NCBI GenBank assembly: GCA_009841225.1
Contig: VXMF01000024.1
Location: forward strand, 48,440-112,439
DNA from: Terriglobia bacterium
Lineage (GTDB): Bacteria > Acidobacteriota > Terriglobia > Bryobacterales > UBA6623
Reading direction: 5' to 3'
Length of the DNA stretch: 64,000 nt
Below, piece by piece: positions 37,391-46,600 of the stretch (position 1 is the first letter of the stretch; each line of letters begins with the position of its first letter). The notes beneath the pieces were generated by a model. That model did no database searches. It saw nothing but the letters and a program-made list of their open reading frames with translations, and was not told where the DNA came from. The position numbers and the translations under genes were made by a program.

Positions 37391-37924
37391 TTACGGCTTC
37401 AGGAGTCCGGCTTCGATCAGGTACTGCCAGACGATATCGGTGGATTCTTCCGCCGTCTGCCTGCTCGAATCAACCCGAACCTCCGGAGACTCGGGTGGTT
37501 CGTAGGGATCGGAAACTCCGGTGAAGTTCTTGATCTCGCCCGCGAGCGCCTTCTTGTAGAGACCCTTGGCGTCGCGCTTGACCAGCGTGTCCAGGGGACA
37601 GTCGGCGAAGACTTCCACGAAATCGCCGGCCGCAGCCCTGACCTCGTCGCGGATCGCCTTATAGGGGGAAATGGCCGCCGCGATTGCGAACACGCCGTTC
37701 CGCGACAGGAGATTGCACACGAACCCGATGCGGCGGATATTGGTGTCGCGGTCTTCCTTGCTGAAACCCAGTCCCTTTGAGAGATTGGTCCGGACTACAT
37801 CGCCATCCAAGATCTCGACCCGCGCGCCCACAGCGCGCAGACGCTTGGCCAGCATATTCGCGACAGTCGACTTGCCCGAGCCGGACAAGCCGGTCATCCA
37901 AATGGTTGCCCCTTTATACTCCAT
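37391..37924 (-). CDS. cysC: Adenylyl-sulfate kinase
   Basis: 177 residues. Walker [10 protein letters not shown] (12-20), [20 protein letters not shown] with the DGD motif, and [53 protein letters not shown] and [14 protein letters not shown], the full APS kinase pattern. Produces PAPS from APS and ATP, cytosolic. It is the last gene of sat-cysH-cysC; 31 bp after cysH. Confidence 0.95.
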   Translation of the reverse strand: MEYKGATIWMTGLSGSGKSTVANMLAKRLRAVGARVEILDGDVVRTNLSKGLGFSKEDRDTNIRRIGFVCNLLSRNGVFAIAAAISPYKAIRDEVRAAAGDFVEVFADCPLDTLVKRDAKGLYKKALAGEIKNFTGVSDPYEPPESPEVRVDSSRQTAEESTDIVWQYLIEAGLLKP

Positions 37925-37955
37925 TTCTCATCATACTCCGAGCAGATCCCCGCAA

Positions 37956-38741
37956 CTACTTGACCGCAAACGGCCTGCGGGCCGGCAGAACTTCATCAAG
38001 CAGCACATCCACCTCCCGCCGCATTTGGCCGCTCATGCCCAAGTGCATTCCACATTCCTTCTCGACGTCTTTCTCCCACCACCAACGCCCCGCCCGCGGA
38101 TCTTCGCCGGCCTTGACCTTGCGCGTGCAGGGCTGGCATCCAATGCTCGGGTAGCCCTGGGCGTACAGCGGGTGTAGCGGCACGTCGTGCTCCCGCGCGT
38201 AGGAGAATACCTGCTCTTTCGACCAACCGGCCAACGGGGCAAGCTTCACGATTCCGCCGTGCTCTTCGTCGATCGCCACCGGTTCGGTTCGCTCGCGACC
38301 GCCGTCTTGGTCGCGCCGCAGGCCCGTGACCCACGCATCGAGCGTCGCCAAGCGGCGCTGCAACGGCCTCACCTTGCGGATCTCGCAGCACAGCTTGCGC
38401 TTGGCGGGGCTCTCGTAGAAGAGATTCGGCCCGTGCAGCGTAAGCATCGGGCCCAGCTCGTCCGCATCCGGCGGAACCAACTCGATCACGATCCCGTAGC
38501 GCCGGCGGATCTGTGCGATCAGTTGGTAGGTCTCTTCGTGCAAGCGACCTGTGTCGATGCTAAAGACGTTGACATCGCCGCCGACCAAGCGCGCCGCCAT
38601 GTCGAGGATCACCGATCCAGACGCTTGGAAGCTGGTGCAAATCGCCAGTCCCGATCCGAACTCATCGATCGCCCAGCCCAAGATCTCCTGGGCCGATGCG
38701 TCGTGCGGCGGCCACGAAAATTTCGGCAGCGGGAGTGTCAC
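37956..38741 (-). CDS. cysH: Assimilatory APS reductase (CysH, iron-sulfur type)
   Basis: 261 residues. Substrate site SIDTGRLHEETY (about 61-72) and the catalytic Cys in KECGMHLG (Cys230). Four cluster cysteines are present, Cys118-Cys119 (KRKLCCEIRKV) and Cys202/Cys205 (SIGCQPCTR), which marks the [4Fe-4S] APS reductase subgroup rather than the cluster-free PAPS reductase. Reduces APS to sulfite using thioredoxin. Overlaps the sat gene by 4 bp (ATGA), so translation is coupled. Confidence 0.93.
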   Translation of the reverse strand: MTLPLPKFSWPPHDASAQEILGWAIDEFGSGLAICTSFQASGSVILDMAARLVGGDVNVFSIDTGRLHEETYQLIAQIRRRYGIVIELVPPDADELGPMLTLHGPNLFYESPAKRKLCCEIRKVRPLQRRLATLDAWVTGLRRDQDGGRERTEPVAIDEEHGGIVKLAPLAGWSKEQVFSYAREHDVPLHPLYAQGYPSIGCQPCTRKVKAGEDPRAGRWWWEKDVEKECGMHLGMSGQMRREVDVLLDEVLPARRPFAVK

Positions 38742-39850
38742 GCGGATTCTCGCGCGGCAGCGATCAAGATCTCAGCGACCTCCGGGCGGGTGAACTCTAT
38801 GGGAGGCCGCTTGCCCTCGCGCAGCATCTGGCGGACCGCGCGGCCGGTGAGATGCACGTGATCCTCAGGCGGGCACGGGCACGTCTTTTTCGAGGCCATG
38901 CCCCCGCAGACCTTGCAGTAGTGGACGAAGTCGAAGAAGATTGGTTCAACCCCGAGTTCCCCCGGCTGGAACTCGGAAAAGATCTTCTGGGCGTCGAACG
39001 GGCCGTAGTAGTCGCCCACGCCGGCGTGGTCCCGCCCGACGATGAAGTGCGTGATGCCGCAGTTCTTGCGCACCTGCGCGTGGAATATCGCCTCGCGCGG
39101 GCCGGCGTAGCGCATCCACGCCGGAAAGCCCGCCAGCATCGCGTGTTCGGCCGGGTAGTAGTTGCGCAGCAGCACCTCGTAGCAGGCCAGGCGCACCTCT
39201 GCGGGCGTGTCGTCAGCCTTGGTCTCGCCCAAGAGGGGGTGGATCACCAACCCGTCAGCTGTCTCGAGTGCGATCTTGGTGCAGAACTCGTGCGCTCGGT
39301 GGATGGGATTGCGCGTCTGGAATCCCACCACGGTCCGCCAGCCCTTCGCCCGCACCAGCGCCGCCGTCTCGCGCGGCGAGATCGGAAGCGAGCCGGGAAC
39401 GTCGAGCTTCCAGTCCGAGCAGATCTCGGCCGTAGCCGCGATCGAGTATTCCCCCGCCCCGCTCAGCCACTCGACGCCCGGATGCGCCTCGTCCTGCGTG
39501 CGGAAGATGCTCGCGGCGTAGAGCTCTTTCTCGATCGGAAAGATCTCCTCGACATGCAGCAGGCCCGCGAGGGCGTCCCCGTCCTTCAGAACCACGCGCG
39601 CCGCTCCGCCGATGCGCTCCTTGGTAGCGGCATCGATTGGGAAGATAATTGGAATGCTCCACGGCTCCCCGGTGGTGAGGTGCATGGTCCGGCAGACCGA
39701 GCGGGTCTGGGTACTGTTCAGGAACCCTTGGATCGGCTCGTATCCGCCTTCGGCCAGCAGATACAGGTCGCTCAGCTGCCGGAACGTCGCGGCAAGACTC
39801 GGTGCGCCAGAGGAAGCCAGCGCGTTCAGTTCTGAGGAAGCAACAGACAT
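38738..39850 (-). CDS. sat: Sulfate adenylyltransferase, single-subunit (Sat/ATP sulfurylase)
   Basis: 370 residues from ATG 39850; a GTG at 39859 is the alternative start. Active-site motif FQTRNPIHRAHEFCTKI (QxRN and HxxH), GRDHAGVGDYYGPFDAQKIF and GETKADDTPAEVRLACYEVL are intact. The C-terminal zinc-type cluster YCKVCGGMASKKTCPCPPED (four or five Cys) is typical of this homo-oligomeric form. It makes APS from sulfate and ATP. First gene of sat-cysH-cysC. No sulfite reductase or sulfate transporter is present nearby. Confidence 0.95.
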   Translation of the reverse strand: MSVASSELNALASSGAPSLAATFRQLSDLYLLAEGGYEPIQGFLNSTQTRSVCRTMHLTTGEPWSIPIIFPIDAATKERIGGAARVVLKDGDALAGLLHVEEIFPIEKELYAASIFRTQDEAHPGVEWLSGAGEYSIAATAEICSDWKLDVPGSLPISPRETAALVRAKGWRTVVGFQTRNPIHRAHEFCTKIALETADGLVIHPLLGETKADDTPAEVRLACYEVLLRNYYPAEHAMLAGFPAWMRYAGPREAIFHAQVRKNCGITHFIVGRDHAGVGDYYGPFDAQKIFSEFQPGELGVEPIFFDFVHYCKVCGGMASKKTCPCPPEDHVHLTGRAVRQMLREGKRPPIEFTRPEVAEILIAAARESA

Positions 39851-39872
39851 TTCTTCCACTATACACGGCTCA

Positions 39873-39911
39873 GGAATGATATCCTAGTATTCCTATCGAC
39901 ATAGTAGGGAT
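39873..39911 (-). promoter_or_regulatory. Possible operator/promoter upstream of sat
   Basis: An AT-rich patch holds two overlapping inverted repeats: GGAAT-11 bases-ATTCC (39873-39893) and CTAT-cgac-ATAG (39893-39904) inside a larger ATTCCTAT...ATAGTAGGGAT arrangement. It lies 22-60 bases upstream of the sat start, where a sulfur-responsive repressor such as an Rrf2-type protein could act. No such regulator is encoded here. Confidence 0.4.
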
Positions 39912-39986
39912 TAGTAGCTGAGGGTACGACGGAACGGGCTGGAACAAGCCGCCGGCTGCAAACCCTACGTGCTGCCGAGATAGCAA

Positions 39987-40868
39987 TCAGCGCCGTGTCG
40001 CGCGCTCTCGCTCGCGCAATATCAGATACTCTGCGATCGCAGCGTCAAGGCTGGGCATCTTGGCGATTCCGGCCGCTTCGACCTTTGCGTTCGAAAGCGC
40101 CGCGCAACGCGGCCGGCGCGCCTTCCCTTGGAAACGCGTCCGAGGAGTCGGTTCTAGCGCGGAAGCGCAGCGTGCCAAGCGCGCGATCTTGCGGGCAAAC
40201 TCGTACCACGACACAGGTTCGCCGCCCGCTAGGTGATATAAGCCGAACGGGACCTCGCGCTCGATCGCGTCCAGCGTCCGGGCAGCCAACGCCGGGCCGA
40301 ACGTCGGCGTGGCGATCTGGTCATCCACGATGCGCAGAGGCGCTCCCTCGGCGCAATTGCGCAGCACGAACTCGGCGAAGTTGCCGCGTTTGGTATGCCG
40401 TCCCGGCGGGCCGAAGACGCCCGCTACCCTCAGCACGTAGTGAGAAGGGCAATGGGCCTCCACGAACGTCTCCCCCATAAGCTTGGAGAGTCCGTAGACC
40501 GACTGCGGGGCCGCATCGTCTGTCTCCTTGTACGGGGAGCCCTTTTCGCCGTCAAAAACGTAGTCGGTCGAATAATGCACTAGCACCGCGCCAACTTCGC
40601 CACAGGCGGCGGCTATGTTGCGCACGGCCAGTGCATTGACGCGCAGGGCCGTCTCGATGTCGCTCTCGGCCTGGTCGACCTGGTTGTAGGCTGCGGCGTT
40701 GATCACGCAGTCCGGGTTGTGGCGTGCGATCCGCCGACGGGTCGCGGCCTCGTCGGTGATATCGAGCTGGCTCCGGAGCAGGGCCAGCAAGCGGTGGCCG
40801 CGCTGGCGGCACAGCCGCGCCAAGTCAACCCCGAGTTGACCGCCGGCGCCGAACAGGATCGTACGCAA
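39987..40868 (-). CDS. rfbD: dTDP-4-dehydrorhamnose reductase
   Basis: 293 residues. Short-chain dehydrogenase-like Rossmann fold with ILFGAGGQLGVDLARLC (Gly-rich), LDITDEAATRR, VINAAAYNQVDQAESD, YSTDYVFDGEKGSPYKETD and SVYGLSKLMGETFV (YxxxK). This is the RmlD/RfbD family, which completes dTDP-L-rhamnose synthesis. Starts TTG 40868, where the family begins (RTILFGAGG). RfbA/B/C are not in the window, so its gene is apart from the rest of the pathway. Immediately upstream of sat in coordinates but on the same strand, 136 bp from it. Confidence 0.9.
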   Translation of the reverse strand: MRTILFGAGGQLGVDLARLCRQRGHRLLALLRSQLDITDEAATRRRIARHNPDCVINAAAYNQVDQAESDIETALRVNALAVRNIAAACGEVGAVLVHYSTDYVFDGEKGSPYKETDDAAPQSVYGLSKLMGETFVEAHCPSHYVLRVAGVFGPPGRHTKRGNFAEFVLRNCAEGAPLRIVDDQIATPTFGPALAARTLDAIEREVPFGLYHLAGGEPVSWYEFARKIARLARCASALEPTPRTRFQGKARRPRCAALSNAKVEAAGIAKMPSLDAAIAEYLILRERERATRR

Positions 40869-40892
40869 GGCCGCAGTCTAGCAGGCTGCCGT

Positions 40893-41216
40893 TCAGTCCG
40901 CCGGACTCAGTCCTCTCAGATCGGCCTCAAGCTCAGCCCTCGCTCGCAGCGCTTCCACGGAGGCGCCGCTGACGGCCTGAAACCAGCCGCTAAAGCTGAC
41001 CAAGCCGTCAACCGCCAGGCCTAGCACGCGCCATCCCGGACAGTCTGATACCAGCGTGAGTCGCGTGTCGCCATCGATGGGTTCGCCATTGCCGCACCGA
41101 ATCCTCTCCCCTTCCACACTAATTGAGGGGCTGCCTGCGTTCGCGATGCTGTACCGGATGGCAAGCTCGGTGGAGGGGCAGTGGAGCATACTAAGCGGGA
41201 CGGAGAGCCTGCCCAA
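40893..41216 (-). pseudogene. Sulfatase relic with internal deletion (paralogue of 48863-50143)
   Basis: The 107-codon frame aligns to the C-terminal half of the intact sulfatase at 48863-50143: GEPIDGDTRLTLVSDCPGW against GELTDGGTRVPLVANWPGK, then VDGLVSFSGWF against VDDLVDFSDWF, then a jump of roughly 75 residues to SGASVEALRARAELEADLRG against SGASEEALRARAELEAALQG. The DNA upstream looks clearly homologous but diverged, while the last part is almost identical (see the 49-bp repeat). No catalytic site, start signal or intact length remains. The trace may continue to about 41260. It neighbours the AbiE operon and is transcribed away from it. Confidence 0.8.
40922..40970. repeat. Direct repeat, left copy (sulfatase 3' end)
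   Basis: 49 bp, of which 47 match the copy at 48892-48940 (33 identical bases, two substitutions close together, then 13 identical). Same orientation as the right copy. The pair encloses the AbiE and RecQ-UvrD genes. Confidence 0.85.
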
Positions 41217-41444
41217 GGTGATCGCAGGAGTGAGAATCGAAGACGGAGTTCAAGTGGTCAAACGCGCCGCCTGAATTCGGCATACACAGCTTCTAGGCAG
41301 ATCTCCACTCTCGCGTTGACCGCCGCCGTGAATGTCCCTCGCTTCGCCACCGTTGTCTCCTTACAACTTTGGCGAAGTCCACCTGAGCGCATGGTCCGAA
41401 ATCCCCTAGCCACCTCCGATGTGTCGCTCGCTGGTCAATTGGAC

Positions 41445-41486
41445 TTGACAAATGATCCGGAAAACCATATTATAATTATGGGTTTT
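41445..41486 (+). promoter_or_regulatory. Strong promoter of the AbiE operon with overlapping palindrome
   Basis: TTGACA (41445-41450), 17 bases, TATTAT (41468-41473): a near-consensus sigma-70-type promoter in a GC-rich genome. AAAACCATA (41461-41469) and TATGGGTTTT (41477-41486) form an inverted repeat with seven central bases (TTATAAT) directly over the -10 box, a placement expected for autorepression by the antitoxin. Confidence 0.75.
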
Positions 41487-41581
41487 CTGTTAGGTTTACA
41501 AATTCAGAGGGCCCCGGCCTCTAGGACGACAGCACGCGAAGCCCATACTTCGATTCTGGGAAATGCAACAGGAAGTCAAAT

Positions 41582-42397
41582 ATGCCCGCCGTGAAGCATG
41601 AGACGTTCTTCCGCCAGCATCCGGTCTTCACCGGCCAAGAGTTGGCCACCCATCTTGCGTCTCGCGGCGCGGTGGGGCATAGGAGCCAAGAAGCGCTTCT
41701 GGCTTACTACACCAAGACCGGCCGTGTCATTCGGGTGCGGCGTGGGCTGTATGCCGTAGTTCCTCCGGGAGCCGAAACCGCGTCCTATCCCGTCGACCCG
41801 TATCTCATCGCCGGCAAGGTAACCCCTGATGCCGTGCTGTCCCATCACACCGCACTCGAGTTTCACGGCCGGGCCTACTCGGCCTGGAATCAACTGATCT
41901 ACTCAGCGTCCCGGCCGGTCGGATCGCTCACGTTCCGCTCGCACGCATTCCAAGGCGCTAAGTTCCCCGAGGCGCTTCGCCGCTCCGGAATGGAACACTT
42001 TGGCGTTCTGAGCCGTGACCGATCTGGAGTGCGTGTGCGCGTTTCCAGTCTGGAACGGGCGCTGGTGGATGTCCTGCATCGCCCCGACCTCGCGGGAGGC
42101 TGGGAGGAGGTCTGGCGTTCCTTAGAATCGGTTGAATTCTTCAATCTCGACCGGGTTGTGGAGTATGTGTCTCTGCTCGGCAACGCGACTACGGCCGCAA
42201 AGGTGGGGTTCTTCCTCGAGCAGCACCGCGACGCTCTGATGGTCGAGGAGCGCCATCTCAGGCCCCTCCGCGAACGGCGGCCCCGGCGACCGCACTATCT
42301 GGACCGCAACAAGCGAAGGCCCGGATGCCTGGTGGCAGATTGGAGCCTGCTGGTTCCGAACGACGTGCTCGAACGGTCGTGGGGGGATGTCCTGTGA
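41582..42397 (+). CDS. abiEi: AbiEi-type antitoxin of an AbiE toxin-antitoxin system
   Basis: 271 residues. An N-terminal winged helix-turn-helix (FTGQELATHLASRGA... LLAYYTKTGRVIRVRRGLYA) and the AbiEi/DUF4095-type continuation (DPYLIAGKVTPDAVLSHHTA, LEFHGRA, VRVSSLERALVDVLHRPDLA, SVEFFNLDRVVEYVSLLG). AbiEi antitoxins autorepress the operon through inverted repeats and neutralise AbiEii without direct contact (type IV). The palindrome upstream fits. Stop overlaps the next start (GTGA). AGGAAG lies 7 bases before the ATG. Confidence 0.9.
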   Translation: MPAVKHETFFRQHPVFTGQELATHLASRGAVGHRSQEALLAYYTKTGRVIRVRRGLYAVVPPGAETASYPVDPYLIAGKVTPDAVLSHHTALEFHGRAYSAWNQLIYSASRPVGSLTFRSHAFQGAKFPEALRRSGMEHFGVLSRDRSGVRVRVSSLERALVDVLHRPDLAGGWEEVWRSLESVEFFNLDRVVEYVSLLGNATTAAKVGFFLEQHRDALMVEERHLRPLRERRPRRPHYLDRNKRRPGCLVADWSLLVPNDVLERSWGDVL

Positions 42398-43365
42398 GGA
42401 TTTCTTCCGAGATACTGGCTGCCGAAGCCGAAGCAACCGGATTCAGGGCCGAGATGCTGGAAAAGTCAGTCCGACTGCTGGCCCTGCTCGACGCCATTCG
42501 TGAGCACCCCCTGCTCGAGGGAAAGCTGGCGCTCAAGGGAGGAACGGCGCTGAATCTGTTCGTCTTCAATGTCCCGAGACTGTCCGTCGACATCGATCTG
42601 AACTACGTGGGTGCCGCAAGCCGGGACGCCATGCTGGAAGAGCGTCCCAAGATCGAATCCGCAATCCAGGCTGTGTTCCGCCGCGAGGACTTTGCGGTTC
42701 GACGGATGCCCGATGCACACGCCGGTGGGAAGTGGTCGCTCCGTTATGCTGGAGCGTCCGGGCAGAGCAGCAGACTCGACGTGGATCTGAATTTCATGTA
42801 CCGCGTGCCCTTGTGGCCTGTTGCAACCATGGATTCGCGCACGCTTGGTAGTTGGCGCGCCACGGGCATTCGGGTGATGGACCTCCATGAAGTCGCAGCC
42901 GCCAAGCTCTCGGCGCTGCTGTCACGCTGCAAGGCAAGGGACCTGTTCGACAGCCGGTCGATCCTCACGATGGACGCCCTCGACTTCGGCAGGCTCAGAC
43001 TCGCGTTCGTGGTCTACGGCGCGATGAACCGCAGGGACTGGCGCGAGGTATCGGCCGCGAACGTGGACGTGGACGTTGCAGAATTGGTCAACCAGCTTGC
43101 CCCATCACTTCATGTCGGCGCCATAGGAGGGCAGGAAGAGGTGATGACATATGGAAAGACCCTAGTTGAGGACTGCAGGCAAGGGTTATCGGCAGTGTTG
43201 CCATTCACCGACGCCGAGCGCTCATTTCTGGATCTGCTGCTGGACTACGGGGAGGTCGACGCGTCGATCCTGACGCCTGACAAAGCTCTGCAGCAACGCA
43301 TCCAGACCCAGCCGCTGCTCGAGTGGAAGGCCTTCAATGTACGGCGCCGGAGGGAATCGTCCTGA
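42394..43365 (+). CDS. abiEii: AbiEii-type nucleotidyltransferase toxin
   Basis: 323 residues from GTG 42394, overlapping the abiEi stop by 4 bp; the open frame to 42325 is inside abiEi. Nucleotidyltransferase core: LALKGGTALNLFVF (residues 45-58), SVDIDLNYV (Asp66/Asp68), RLDVDLNFMYRVP (about 128) and MDLHEVAAAKLSALLSRCKA, RDLFDS, the hallmark lines of the AbiEii/MenT family. Such toxins transfer nucleotides onto tRNA (MenT) or otherwise block growth, causing abortive infection. The toxin-antitoxin pair is complete and probably working. Confidence 0.92.
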   Translation: MRISSEILAAEAEATGFRAEMLEKSVRLLALLDAIREHPLLEGKLALKGGTALNLFVFNVPRLSVDIDLNYVGAASRDAMLEERPKIESAIQAVFRREDFAVRRMPDAHAGGKWSLRYAGASGQSSRLDVDLNFMYRVPLWPVATMDSRTLGSWRATGIRVMDLHEVAAAKLSALLSRCKARDLFDSRSILTMDALDFGRLRLAFVVYGAMNRRDWREVSAANVDVDVAELVNQLAPSLHVGAIGGQEEVMTYGKTLVEDCRQGLSAVLPFTDAERSFLDLLLDYGEVDASILTPDKALQQRIQTQPLLEWKAFNVRRRRESS

Positions 43366-43679
43366 GCGGCATTGGGTGGCACCTGGCCCAATGCACAGCA
43401 GGCATCGACCGCAAGGTCGCTCCGAGCGAGGTGCTCCTCGATTCCGGACACGGCAGCGGAAGAGAGACGACCGACTATCGAAGTGGACCCTGTCCATGCG
43501 TCCATGCGCTTCAGCCACCCGAGCCCAAGAACTGGCTGTCCTGCTAGGCCAATTGCGTGGCCAAGAGGCCAGAGTCACGGAGATCTGCGGCGACGGCCAG
43601 CTTATCCAGGGATCGAGGGAGAAGAAGGCTAACTTGATCAAGGTCTAGCAACTCTCGCCGACAACCTGACTCAGTCGCA
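43366..43679. other. Gap between AbiEii and the helicase gene
   Basis: No gene recognised. Short open frames on both strands lack family matches and starts. Should hold the promoter of the helicase fusion, though no near-consensus box was found. Confidence 0.45.
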
Positions 43680-46600
43680 ATGGATTCGATCTCACCTCCA
43701 CGTTGCCTCTCGCTGGACCTTGAAGTCGGCAAGGATGGCAGCCACATTCGGGCGCTGGCTGCCGTACGCCCGGATACAGGCCGCACGCTGGTGCATTCCG
43801 GTCGCGGCATGGCGAAAGCGCTTGCGAAACTGGACGATGTTGCCGACGGCGCGTCCTTCGTTGTTGGTCACAACTTGATCGCCTTCGACCTGCCGATCTT
43901 AGCGGCAGCGAAGCCGAACCTCAGGCTGCTGAAGTTGCCCGCAGTAGATACTCTGCGGCTCAATCCACTGGCGTTCCCCCGCAACCCGTACCACGGCCTC
44001 GTCAAGCACTACCAAGACGGCGGACTCAAGCGTGGGCGAGTGAACGACCCGGAAATGGACGCCCGCCTCACGCTGAAACTATTCGGTGACCAACGCAAGG
44101 GGCTTGGCTTGGCTTCGCCGGACTTGCTCGCCGCTTGGCACTGGCTATGCACGCCCGAACCCGCAGGCGTGGACAGTGCACTGGACGATTTCTTTTCCCA
44201 AATCCGAGAAGCTCGCCGACTAACCCTTGCCGAAGCCAAGGTGGCCATCCAACGCATGCTGCGAGAAATCACCTGCACGACACACGGGCGCGAGGTCGTG
44301 GCCAGTGCGGACAAGTTCGGCTGGGAACTTGCGTACGCCCTGGCGTGGCTATCGGTGGCCGGCGGCAATTCGGTGATGCCGCCCTGGGTGCGGCATCAGT
44401 TTCCAGAAGCCGGTCGGTTGGTGCGACGCCTCAGAGACGTGGCTTGTACCGATCGGGCGTGCGGCTGGTGCCGGAAACACCACGATGCTCGGAGCGAACT
44501 GAAACGCTGGTTCAGGTTCGATGGTTTTCGTCCCAAGCCAGCTGACGCCACCGGACATCCCTTGCAGCAGGTCATCGTTGAGAAAGCAATGGCAGGAACT
44601 CCTGTGCTAGGAATCTTGCCGACGGGCACTGGCAAGTCGCTCTGCTATCAGATTCCGGCGCTGTCGCGATACGACAAGACTGGTGCCCTGACTGTGGTGA
44701 TCTCACCCCTAGTCGCGCTGATGGCGGATCAAGTGGCCGGGCTGGAAGGGCGCGGTATCGGCTGCTGCACGACGATCAACGGGCTGCTGTCTATGCCCGA
44801 GCGTGCCGCCGCGCTCGACCGAGTCCGAATGGGAGATGTCGGCATCCTGCTGATTTCGCCGGAGCAGTTGCGCTCGCGCACCGTGCGTCGCGTGCTCGAC
44901 CAGCGCGAGATTGGCGCTTGGGTGCTTGACGAAGCGCATTGCTTGTCGCGCTGGGGCCATGAATTCCGGCCCGACTACAGATATGTGGGCCGTTTCATAC
45001 GCGAGAAGGCGGGCAACGAGCCGGTGCCTCTGGTCGTTTGCCTGACCGCAACCGCCAAGCCCGATGTGATCGAGGACATAGTCCGGCACTTTCGCGAAGA
45101 ACTTAACATCCAGTTGCGAGTGTTCGATGGCGGGACGGAGCGCGCCAACCTGACATTTGCGGTGGTACCGACCACTGGAGGCGAGAAGCTTGCCCACATC
45201 CATCAGATCCTAATGTCGGATCTGCCGCCCGACATGCCGGGCGGAGGGATCGTCTATTGCGCGACGCGTCAGCAAACCCAGGATGTCGCCGAATACCTGC
45301 AAGCGAAACAGGTGGCCGCAGATCGTTTCCACGCCGGCCTGTCGCCGGAAACAAAGAAGGACGTACAGCGCCGCTTCATCGGCGGCGAACTGCGTGCGAT
45401 CGCCGCCACCAACGCCTTCGGCATGGGGATCGATAAGCCAGACGTAAGACTTGTAATCCACGCTGACATTCCGGGCTCGCTGGAGAACTACCTGCAGGAG
45501 GCCGGCCGCGCCGGCCGCGACCGGGCCTCGGCGCGCTGCGTGCTGCTATATGCGACCGACGATGTCGAGCGCCAGTTCGGGATGTCGGCACGCTCTCGCC
45601 TAAGCCGCGAGGAAATCCACGGCATCCTGCGGGCACTGAGGAATCTCGACCGCAAGAAACGCTTCGGTGGTGACGTGGTTGCCACGGCGGGCGAAATCCT
45701 TGGCGAGGACGAGGACAAGGCGTTCGAGAGGGACTCCGCGACCGACGACACCAGAGTCCGGACCGCCGTTGCTTGGCTCGAGGAGTCAGAACTCCTGACC
45801 CGCGAAGAGAACATCGTTCAGATGTTTCCGTCGTCACTCCGAGTAGAGTCGGTCGACGAGGCCAGACAGCGGCTGACCAAGGCAAACATAACGGCTGCGT
45901 ACCGCACCCAATTGCTGAAGATCGCCGAAACGTTGATCGAGGCGGATGCCGACGAAGGAGTCAGTACGGACGAATTGATGGGAGTCTCGGGATTGAGTCC
46001 CGAAGGCGTGTGCAACGCGTTGCACGACCTAGAACGCTTCGGCATCGCCAGCAACGACACGGCGCTGACTGCGTTTGTTCACACCGGCGTCGAGCACTCG
46101 TCCCGCAATCGCCTCGAGGAGGCGTGTGCGTTGGAGACCGCCCTGATCGCGCACATGCGCGAGGCAGCGCCGGATCTGAAAAAAGGAGAATGGTCCGCTC
46201 TCCACCTACGGATTGCCGCCCAAGTGCTGCGGGATCAGGGCTTGGCCGACCCGCTGCCAGAGCGGCTCTGGCGCATCGTCCGTAGCATCTCGTACGACGG
46301 GCGTGGTGGGGACGATCAAGTCGTGGGCAGCATCGCAGTTCGCAAACGCGATGCCGAGACTGCGCTGATCACGTTGAACCGGGAATGGGACCCGCTGGAA
46401 ACTACATCCGAAATCCGGCGCGAGGCGGCGGGTTGCCTGCTGGACCACTTGCTAGGCTGCCTGGAGCCTGGGAGCCGAGGCACGGACCTGCTGGCCGAGA
46501 CCACCGTCGGCAAACTGTTGCAGGCAATCGAGTCCAACTTGGCCTTGAAGAGTAAAGTCCGGCACCCTGCCAAGCTGTTGGACCGGGCCTTGCTCTGGCT

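Noticed and set aside
38738..39859. GTG start for sat at 39859
   Set aside because: Possible, but the ATG at 39850 was preferred as a common start; neither has a clear Shine-Dalgarno sequence.
41056..41274. Plus-strand frame over the sulfatase relic
   Set aside because: Antisense to a clear relic, not recognised as any family.
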